From assembly GCF_921293095.1 (NCBI RefSeq), contig NC_060258.1, positions 1,178,001-1,242,000 on the forward strand: DNA of 64,000 bases, read 5' to 3'. Origin of the DNA: Ischnura elegans. Lineage: Eukaryota > Arthropoda > Insecta > Odonata > Coenagrionidae. Positions within the stretch are counted from its first letter, which is position 1. The number at the start of each line of letters is the position of its first letter. The notes beneath the pieces are model-generated. The model was not told where the DNA came from. It saw nothing but the letters and a program-made list of their open reading frames with translations, and did no database searches. Positions 59,701-64,000 of the stretch are shown here, one piece after another. The position numbers and the translations under genes are program-made.

Positions 59701-62700
59701 GCTTTTTGTCATTTTAACATTATCCATAACTGGTGTGTTCTGATGGAAACCAATCCATCCTGAACCATCCAGACTCTCAAACAAAGACTTGCAGAAAGAG
59801 ATAGGGGCGGCACCGTTAGGGCACATTCAAAGAGAGAATCAGAACTCTTTCCACTCTTCTTAAATGGGGAGTGCATTAACTGAAGCTATAATTTCAAGTT
59901 TTGAATCGAGATTTGATACCATCCATGAATTTCGATCTGAGATATCTGATGAAGAGCAATATCCACGTATATTTGGATATGAGGCATTGAATCTACCATC
60001 ATTAATGTTAACCTATGTATGAAATATTCAACTACTCTCATTGTTGTCCTTGGTTATGCGGGGAAAATTTTGAAATTTTTTGAATATATTGTGACAGAGC
60101 ACAACGTGACATACAAGTTTTGGAGGAAGATAATCATGATCGTCTCGAGTAAAGGAATATTGAAGTCAAACAAACTATCACTCTCTGTTAAACATAGAGA
60201 ATATATTTTACCCTTCATGAATTGTTACATTCTTCACAAAACAAAACAAAAAAATAATACGCTGATATGAATGATATTGTTGAAATGACCCCACTTCACA
60301 GCAAAGAAAATAATGATGATGATGAAAAACGGGATGCTTCCCCCCCTCAAAAATAGTGCAATTTACAAAAACCTTCCAATATGAATTATTTGGGCCACTA
60401 TCAACTTGTATCCCTGGATAGTTTTTGAACTTGGCTTTTCTGAGCTCTTCTTAAAGTTATTTGAAAGGACGAGATGCACTTGTAGAAAACAATTTCTCTC
60501 TTCTGATTAGGGAAAGTGAACGGTCGTCTGACCTTAAACAGATGATATAAGAGTCGCGACTGCGTCTTTCGTACAGTTTTCTGTTGCAGCTGGAATGGAA
60601 GAATGGTTTGTAGCACAATGATGTGGATCAGATGATCCACGGCACCGAGGTAAACTCCTCTCGCACCGGGCGCGGGACACTGCCGTAACTCGTCCGGGCT
60701 GATGTCAGCATTGGCCACCGAGAGTACTCCGCTTCCAGGCTTTGATGGCAATCACGCACATCAAATACTTTCCCCCTTAGTCGTCCAGTCAATCATGCTC
60801 CTCATGCATGCCTTTCATGGGCATTTATACCCCTCGGGAGGGGAAAAATCACAGGTGGAATGGTTTGTGGGGAGGGAGGGTGATTCCACTGCGGCCGGAA
60901 ATAAGTGGGTCTCTAGTTGGTCCTAGATGACTGAGGCCAACACACCGGCCACCACACACACCTGACTCACTCATCCTCACGCATTCACCCATGGCAGGAC
61001 GCTATGCCCGACTCCAAGACTATCCCCTGCTCGAGTCGTCACGCTAATGTGAGCAATTATGAAAGAAAATGCCCAATCGGCTTATAAAACAAAAATTACA
61101 TTCTGTACGGTACGCTACAATATGTTATCCTTGAAGGTAAGATCTTATATTATAATGTATTTTTGCCCATTTATCTTTCTGTCAATGGTTTATTAAGCTG
61201 GCAATGATTTTTTTGCGAGCTATAATTACCCTCTGGCTCCTGTAGTTCCTGTCCACATGTATTCTGCATATGTTAAGCCTTGCACTTAAAGGATGTTCAT
61301 ATTTGCATTTAATAAGAATGATGATTGTTTCAATTCAACATTATGTGTGTGCATGCAATTTGTAATTTGACTTAATGATTACTTATGTGCGTGAAATAGT
61401 GCACTGGGGTGTTTTCTAGAGTAGATATTTGAGGTTAGTGTGTAATACCTTGCTGAATTTCTCTGAGCAGCAGTGCCACTCAATTTGTGAAGAGAGATTT
61501 GGAATCAGTGTAAAAAAAATTACGTGACACATTTGTTATGTGCATGGTATCAAACCAAAAGATCGGTTGAAGGGGTAACTTTGATAAATGACTAATGGCT
61601 ATTATAAATTAGCTCAACGAATCATAGATTACATGTCTGACTTTACTTATTTTGAATGTGAAATTCTTTTCCAGATCTCCCTGCTCAAGAAACAGCAGCC
61701 GCTTTGTTTGGATTCCTTGAACCAAAAATTATATCATCACATTCAAGGAAAGGATGGAAGGTGATGGATAAAGACATTAAAAAATATGGTACAGGGGTTG
61801 CTGATAAAATAACTTCGTGCTCAATTCCTGATGATGGACAGTTTCATTCAAAATCTAGGCGTGTGTCTAAAATCAGAGGAGATAAAGAAACAATGACTGT
61901 TACTGGGGAAACAAGTGGTTGTGATAATCCAGACACCATAAAGTTTTTTAAAGTCACTAACAGTGGGAATAGTGGCCATGAGGCAGTCATGTGGGAAAAC
62001 AAAAAGATAAGTGCTGGCATGATCAAAAATACTGGGAAGCGTTCCAAATCAAAGGACAATTCTTATGTTTGCTTCAACTGTGGAGATGCATTCAATGCCA
62101 AATATGATCTTATCAAGCACCTCAAAATTCATTTAGGTTCAGACAATTTGGATATTGACGCAGATTTGTCAATCGGAAAAAATATGTCCCTCAAAACCCT
62201 TGTTTCAAAAAGAAAAACTGATAGTTCCCATCAGCCCACCTCCTCCAAGAGTTTAAATAAGCTCATATGTAAAAGACAAGAGGTGAGACAAGAAGGAAAT
62301 GGGCTATTTAAGCCAAACTTTGGAGGAACAACGGAGAAGAAAAATGTGAGGGAATTGAGGAGAAGCTCCATTGTAGATGGGAAATCAGGCACATACAGTC
62401 CACACACAGCAAAGAAACCTTATTACTGCAGTGAATGTGAAAAGTCTTTCTCTCAAAAGAGTAACCTTGTCCGTCACATTCGGACTCATACGAAGGAGAA
62501 ACCTTATTCCTGCAATGAATGTGAAAAGTCATTCTCTCGAAAGAGTCACCTTATCGATCACATTCGGACTCATACGAAGGAGACACCTTATTCCTGCAGT
62601 GAATGTGAAAAGTCTTTCTGTCAAAAGGCTGTCCTTATCCGTCATATTCGGACTCATACGAAAGAGAAACTTTATTCCTGCGGTGAATGTGAAAAGTCTT

Positions 62701-62876
62701 TCTCTCAAAAGAGTCACCTTGTCTCTCACATTCGGACTCATACGAAGGAGACACCTTATTCCTGCAGTGAATGTGAAAAGTCTTTCTCTCAAAAGGGTAC
62801 CCTTGTCCGTCACATTCGGACTCATACGAGTGAGGAACCTTATTCCTGCGGTGAATGTGAAAAGCCTTTCTCTTGA
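41538..62876 (+). CDS. ZAD-C2H2 zinc-finger transcription factor gene (about ten exons)
   Basis: Exons 41538-41705, 41833-41970, (42288-42476), 46345-46512, 47238-47354, 48940-49059, 52133-52261, 55538-55666, 57631-57703 and 61675-62876 keep one frame across GT-AG introns. All introns are phase 0 except the last (phase 1). The product is about 747 residues, or 810 with the uncertain third exon. The N-terminal ZAD (CRLC at 21-24, CPLC at 68-71) mediates dimerisation in this family. An acidic, serine-rich linker follows. The C-terminus has one isolated C2H2 finger and an array of five complete fingers (ECEKSFSQKS, HIRTHTKEKPYSC linkers), followed by a TGA inside the next finger. It is expected to act in the nucleus as a sequence-specific regulator. 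The target is unknown. A paralogue lies head to head at 35841-22147. Confidence 0.85.
41833..41970 (+). CDS. ZAD-C2H2 gene, exon 2: second half of ZAD
   Basis: A 46-codon exon after TTAACCACTCAG. It reads IAVGDGLPATMCPLCLKKL and then EFSVFKKTC, the second zinc-ligand pair and last helix of the ZAD. The donor is AGG|GTGAGT. Confidence 0.85.
42288..42476 (+). CDS. ZAD-C2H2 gene, uncertain exon 3
   Basis: Between TTAATCTACAATTGTAG and GTAAGT, 63 codons stay open in phase 0, beginning GYVRPSKMVYGKVIIVLFPI and ending ECVLNNDIL. The donor and phase fit the rest of the gene. The polypyrimidine tract is weak, and no matching exon exists in the minus-strand paralogue, so it may be a species-specific or alternative exon, or chance. 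Confidence 0.4.
42477..43416 (+). other. Intron of the plus ZAD gene
   Basis: AT-rich. At about 43140-43262 a block of about 63 bp (TTTAAATAT-ACCTT-GTATAAA...AAAGGTTA-CTGT) occurs twice in tandem. Otherwise empty. Confidence 0.45.
43417..44209. repeat. Inverted repeat pair with 160-bp arms, possible 0.8-kb MITE
   Basis: The left arm (43417-43576) starts GAGCTGTATTACGTATCTCC. The reverse complement of the right arm (44051-44209) starts GGGGCTGTATTCTGTATCTC. Both continue with CCAAAC-GATC-GTG-GGCACCGAT..., GATTCTGTA-GAA and GATCATCG. Identity is roughly 70%. The arms enclose about 470 bp of AT-rich DNA. The outward ends could be the termini of one non-autonomous element. I found no clear target-site duplication. 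Confidence 0.65.
44210..44794 (+). other. Intron of the plus ZAD gene
   Basis: AT-rich and T-rich. No feature seen. Confidence 0.4.
44795..45460 (-). mobile_element. Internally deleted mariner-family transposon
   Basis: On the minus strand the remnant starts MPNFEPINHHL at 45460. It continues MISFFHSEKTGDEVHQE and DWYHCFKHSNSNDDDRPCEG, then RPKAFNET: the mariner N-terminal HTH and GRP linker. It then jumps to LADSPGIALSDYYLSHSMVH, LHPREYNEKWLHS and SKDEHFN, and ends SDDGQLL near 44795. The second block is the end of the catalytic domain with the third acidic residue (SDY). The middle, with the first two catalytic Asp, is gone (junction about 45010-45130). In-frame stops are present. Terminal repeats were not identified. 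Confidence 0.75.
45461..46344 (+). other. Intron of the plus ZAD gene
   Basis: The first part (to about 45650) may be the 5' untranslated part of the mariner copy. The rest shows nothing. Confidence 0.35.
46345..46512 (+). CDS. ZAD-C2H2 gene, linker exon 4
   Basis: A 56-codon exon between TACTTTGTCTGCAG and GTAAGT. It includes SFEGGGADDEESEPCVETKD, then EIYIPVPDCLLPRGDKL. It has the same length and core as the paralogous exon at 30976-31143. Confidence 0.8.
46980..47004 (+). repeat. Tigger-type terminal repeat fragment
   Basis: CGCTGGGACCTCAATCTATC, followed by GTTCCC, closely matches the termini of the elements at 7336 and 52881 (CAGTGGAACC-C-AT-TATCGTT). A TA precedes it. It is only a solo end in an intron. 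Confidence 0.45.
47238..47354 (+). CDS. ZAD-C2H2 gene, acidic module copy 1
   Basis: A 39-codon exon between TTATCCTCTTCTAG and GTGAGT. It includes IHVKDENEGQLNENYPMLYT and ends DPLAIDDL. It is a tandem paralogue of 48940-49059, lying in a duplicated exon-plus-intron unit. Confidence 0.8.
47355..49690 (+). repeat. Triplicated exon-plus-intron unit
   Basis: Three diverged copies of about 600 bp run from about 47355, 48077 and 49060. Each carries, in order, CAATGTCATT, GTATTTTGCCAAA (47541, 48232, 49263), GATCATRCAAACACAGTTT, GCAGCTGC, AGGAATCAG and a GTTGGCAGTA...CAATTG end. Copies 1 and 3 follow an acidic-module exon. Copy 2 has no exon in front of it. An extra end-piece lies at about 48035, and another at about 50755 (TATTGGATGTTGGC). 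Confidence 0.7.
48940..49059 (+). CDS. ZAD-C2H2 gene, acidic module copy 2
   Basis: A 40-codon exon between GTTCAATTCTAG and GTGAGT. It includes CHAKEESQDHLSEENYPVLY and ends NPLATDEL. It shares NYPxLYTSDPA with copy 1 of the same gene, but its first residue and PLATD ending match copy 1 of the minus gene. Confidence 0.8.
49691..50971 (+). other. Intron of the plus ZAD gene
   Basis: Contains a short CATCATCATC microsatellite near 50167, a triple TTTTCAGGC run near 50633, and the extra end-piece of the triplicated unit near 50755. No exon is recognised. Confidence 0.4.
50972..51148. repeat. 177-bp foldback hairpin with 77-bp arms
   Basis: AAAAAGGCCATTTGGGCTTA (50972) pairs with AAGCCCAAATTGCCTTTTT at the right end. 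ATTCCACCGACATTTCAGAG pairs with TTCCGAAGCATCGGCAGAAT. The arms 50972-51049 and 51072-51148 are about 80% complementary, with a 22-nt loop. Each arm contains a GGATG...GAAAT/GAAGC-GTCGG pattern common in tails of arthropod retroelements, so this may be two inverted copies of one such tail. Confidence 0.65.
51149..52132 (+). other. Intron of the plus ZAD gene, possible retroelement tail
   Basis: The T-rich sequence ends in GATGGGACCTCCTAGTCCAA and a TATTATTATTATTG microsatellite at about 51727, which resembles the 3' end of a non-LTR retroelement. No coding trace was found. Confidence 0.3.
52133..52261 (+). CDS. ZAD-C2H2 gene, linker exon 7
   Basis: A 43-codon exon between TTCTCTTTCTCTCAG and GTAATA. 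It includes SGMGTNGSPSVKADQSSDDE and ends LVPQPSDQ. It matches the last visible exon of the minus gene. Confidence 0.75.
52262..52880 (+). other. Intron of the plus ZAD gene
   Basis: No feature seen up to the transposon terminus. Confidence 0.45.
52881..54486 (+). mobile_element. Tigger/pogo-like element, both ends present, non-autonomous
   Basis: The element starts CAGTAGGACCACGATTTATC and ends with the inverse of CAGTGGAACCTCAATCTGTC. It is flanked by TA on both sides (52879-52880 and 54487-54488), as expected for this superfamily. Length is 1606 bp. Near both ends the phrase GCATTCATCGTTTT is repeated, three times on the left and twice on the right in the same orientation, which may be transposase-binding repeats. 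No intact transposase was found. It is a full-length relative of the truncated copy at 7336 and sits in an intron. Confidence 0.8.
54489..55537 (+). other. Intron of the plus ZAD gene
   Basis: AT-rich. No element or exon is recognised. Confidence 0.45.
55538..55666 (+). CDS. ZAD-C2H2 gene, linker exon 8
   Basis: A 43-codon exon between GGACACATATGCAG and GTATAC. It includes AQASASSQWGEVDAEERGAI and then KKESPKETDTTE. It is in phase 0 on both sides. No counterpart is visible in the minus gene. Confidence 0.65.
55667..56949 (+). other. Intron of the plus ZAD gene
   Basis: CT-rich tracts lie at 55930-56170, and the GC-richer block 56170-56580 holds the opposite-strand exon candidate. No other feature. 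Confidence 0.4.
56199..56298 (-). other. Candidate first coding exon on the opposite strand
   Basis: On the minus strand ATG 56298-56296 begins MPSAVQRRLRPHKKSRVNVS, then SGADICPGLQRTE, and runs to a strong donor AGAGG|GTAAGT at 56199. The upstream 280 bp is GC-richer than the intron around it. It reads like a genuine short exon, either of a gene nested in the intron or brought in by a mobile element. No second exon or homologue was identified. Confidence 0.25.
56950..57230 (+). mobile_element. Penelope-like element fragment (reverse transcriptase)
   Basis: The plus strand contains SVAMGSPLSPAIVKIYMDYF at about 57105-57165. This is the hallmark block of Penelope-like reverse transcriptases (DGVAMGSPLSPxxAxxFM). 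Weaker similarity extends to its left. It is a short, broken relic, so probably old, with no endonuclease region or terminal repeats seen. It lies in the intron between exons 8 and 9. Confidence 0.6.
57631..57703 (+). CDS. ZAD-C2H2 gene, short exon 9
   Basis: A 73-nt exon between GATGCTTACTTTCAG and GTAAGT. It reads PTFMENGELIQKQTMAMESM and then TEAL plus one base (phase 1). The phase fits the acceptor of the finger exon, where G + AT makes Asp. Confidence 0.65.
57704..58355 (+). other. Intron of the plus ZAD gene
   Basis: No feature seen before the piggyBac-type MITE. Confidence 0.45.
58360..58662. mobile_element. piggyBac-type MITE, 303 bp
   Basis: TTAA at 58356-58359 and 58663-58666 flanks CCCTTTGGTTGGGGGC on the left and the inverse of CCCCTTAACTGGGGAG on the right, the layout of piggyBac elements (TTAA target, C-rich start). 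Near the right end the palindrome GCGACTATAGTCGC occurs twice, separated by a CCCCACCTGGGG palindrome. There is no coding capacity. The GC-rich end contrasts sharply with the intron. Confidence 0.8.
58667..60539 (+). other. Intron of the plus ZAD gene
   Basis: The minus-strand open frame 59566-59826 (ending HSNHITSQLHPRAT) is less AT-rich than its surroundings and may be a transposon relic, but I cannot classify it. Nothing else. Confidence 0.3.
60540..61040. other. GC-rich island inside the last intron
   Basis: About 500 bp of markedly higher GC and CpG content, with ACTGCCGTAACTCGTCCGGG and CTCGGGAGGGGAAAAATCAC. A minus-strand open frame of 116 codons (60401-60751) crosses it. It may be an inserted retroelement 5' part, an alternative promoter or a first exon. 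There is no diagnostic motif. Confidence 0.3.
61041..61674 (+). other. Intron of the plus ZAD gene
   Basis: No feature seen up to the acceptor of the finger exon. Confidence 0.5.
61675..62876 (+). CDS. ZAD-C2H2 gene, terminal exon with zinc fingers
   Basis: After AAATTCTTTTCCAG the exon starts DLPAQETAAALFGF and continues through a basic, lysine-rich spacer. Finger 1 is isolated (62070-62132, CFNC...H...H). Array fingers have their first Cys at 62427, 62511, 62595, 62679 and 62763, an exact 84-nt period (C-x2-C-x12-H-x3-H with HTKEKPY-type linkers). A sixth array finger starts at 62847 but ends at TGA 62874-62876 after CGECEKPFS. Sister fingers have CGA (Arg) at this point, so the stop looks like a CpG transition. 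The overlapping frames show long shadow ORFs caused by the repeat. Confidence 0.9.
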
Positions 62877-63131
62877 AAGACTGACCTTGTCCGTCACATT
62901 CGGACTCATACGAAGGAAAAACGTTATTCCCGCCGTGACTGTGAAAAGTCTCTCTCTGCTAGGAGAAGCCATGTCTGTCACTTGCAGACTCATACGGAGG
63001 AGAAATCTTATTCCTGCAATGAACGTGAAAAGTTTTATGGTACCAAACGAAACCTTGTCTTACACATGCGTGTGCATAGGAAAGAAGCCTTATTCTTGCA
63101 TTGATTGCGAAAAGGCTTGTTCTCAATAGGT
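62877..63131 (+). pseudogene. Decayed continuation of the zinc-finger array
   Basis: After the TGA the same frame continues KTDLVRHIRTHTKEKRYS, then a finger in which the first Cys has become Arg (SRRDC), then one in which the second Cys has become Arg (CNEREKF). A frame change near 63075 separates the last half-finger (KKPYSCIDCEKACS). The 84-nt spacing is kept. These are former fingers that decayed after the stop arose; they are now 3' UTR. Confidence 0.8.
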
Positions 63132-63461
63132 TCACGTATTCCCTCATTTAAAAACACAGTGTTAGGTCTTAGTAGTCTAATTTATTTGTGATCATCAGTC
63201 ATCAAGGTAAATAATTCTTAATACTACGATGAATGCATGTTTGAAATGAAAGAATTGCCTCAATGTTGACATAATACATTAATATTCAATTATGTCTGTG
63301 ACATAATTTCTCAATTTTCAAGGACTTTTACTATTTTTTCAAGGATCATAAATTAATCCTTATCTTTATCTGCTATTTTTAATGGTAGAAAAGTGTATAA
63401 ATTTAGATGAAAACCATGCATTTCAACACTTCCGATAATACTTAAGGCACTGAGTCTCAAT

Positions 63462-63467
63462 AATAAA
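63462..63467 (+). terminator. Candidate poly(A) signal AATAAA of the zinc-finger gene
   Basis: AATAAA lies 586 nt after the stop codon, followed by a GT/T-rich stretch (GTTCTATGTGAT). It is just upstream of a MITE, which fits the end of the transcript. Confidence 0.5.
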
Positions 63468-63502
63468 GTTCTATGTGATATCAATTCTAATTTTCTGATT
63501 AA

Positions 63503-63717
63503 TTAACCCGCGATGGCACGCGTGGGCGGGGATTCCCCGCCCGTTTGAAAAAAAAATTCCTATTCGGCACACTGCGGCCCCCTCTCTTCGACACTTAATC
63601 TAATCTACTATTTCTGAGTCCTTTCCAAGTTACAGTCCGTAAATTTGAAAAAGAATCTTTGTATTACATTTTACTTCATTACGGTCGAATCCCCGCCGGC
63701 GCGTGCCTTCGCGTTAC
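63503..63717. mobile_element. piggyBac-type MITE, about 215 bp
   Basis: TTAA (63503-63506) is followed by CCCGCGATGGCACGCGTGGG. The reverse complement of 63692-63717 reads GTAACGCGAAGGCACGCGCC and then GGCGGGGATTCG, matching the left end through GGCACGCG and GGCGGGGATTC. The right tetranucleotide is TTAC, a near-match to TTAA. There is no coding capacity. Alternatively these are terminal and subterminal repeats of a larger element running off the window. Confidence 0.6.
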
Positions 63718-64000
63718 AATGTCTGCTTGCGGAGTATTTGAGACTCGACTCGATCAATCTCTCAGTTTACATTGCTGTTTCGCTACGTTTGTTTGCCCAT
63801 TACAATGTCGCAGGAGAGGATGACTTGGGTATGGGTTGAGTATACCTCTCTTGGTTCGACCTTTGGGTATATATTTCTCTCCGATTCAGTCTGAAAAGAA
63901 CTCGTGAGGGAAGCCTACGCTAGTTCCATTTGGTGATCGCTACCGTGGGTCCAACCGTGTGCCCTGTACCAGTGAACCTCGCCTAAGTAATTACAACTGT
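63718..64000. other. Right edge, GC-richer unclassified sequence
   Basis: Base composition stays higher in GC than the intergenic average, as in the MITE just before it. This may be the inside of a longer piggyBac-like element that continues beyond the window. No ORF is supported. Confidence 0.3.

Noticed and set aside
59566-59826. Minus-strand ORF as a host exon
   Set aside because: No splice sites in register and no recognised domain. A transposon relic is as likely.
62874-62876. TGA as a programmed read-through or recoded codon
   Set aside because: Downstream fingers have lost zinc-ligand cysteines and the frame, so they are not under selection.
62377-63129. Long overlapping ORFs in other frames of the finger exon (both strands)
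   Set aside because: They repeat with the same 84-nt period as the fingers and are shadows of the zinc-finger repeat.

Overview
The window looks like arthropod, most probably insect, nuclear DNA. It is AT-rich, its coding exons are short and separated by kilobase-scale introns, it is full of old pogo/Tigger, piggyBac, mariner, LINE and Penelope-like fragments, and its main gene is a ZAD-C2H2 zinc-finger gene, a class that is greatly expanded in insects. I cannot name the species from sequence alone. All intron-exon structures below are read by eye from splice motifs, frame and comparison of paralogues.

Layout. 1-12.8 kb: no convincing gene; a probable MITE (2.87 kb), diverged tandem repeats (4.0-4.8 kb), a pogo-like element invaded by a Tigger-like element (6.6-8.6 kb), a diverged direct repeat pair (9.26 and 10.78 kb) and two adjacent hairpins (11.3-11.45 kb). 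12.8-19.8 kb: two convergent copies of an unrecognised gene family with an ankyrin-like repeat, a coiled coil and a novel C-terminal region. The plus copy is intact and the minus copy is a pseudogene; a degraded piggyBac transposase lies between them. 22.1-35.8 kb, minus strand: six exons of a ZAD gene with no visible zinc-finger exon. 39.1-40.2 kb: a 144-bp tandem satellite. 40.4-40.7 kb, minus strand: a small membrane-protein ORF. 41.5-63.5 kb, plus strand: the paralogous, complete ZAD-C2H2 gene (about ten exons). 63.5 kb: a piggyBac-type MITE.

The two ZAD genes are head to head and match exon for exon: 56, 46, 56, about 40, about 40 and about 42 codons, nearly all in phase 0. Only the plus copy carries the zinc-finger exon, and its finger array ends at a TGA inside the sixth C4-type-linker finger of the array, followed by decayed fingers. 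The minus copy could encode a finger-less ZAD protein of about 280 residues. Because an ankyrin-like gene lies just downstream of the minus ZAD gene on the same strand, a ZAD + ankyrin-like cassette may have been duplicated in inverted orientation, which predicts another ankyrin-like copy to the right of the window.

The introns hold several long imperfect inverted repeats (27.4-28.4, 43.4-44.2 and 50.97-51.15 kb), an exon-plus-intron triplication (47.2-49.7 kb) and transposon fossils. No rRNA, tRNA or CRISPR was found.
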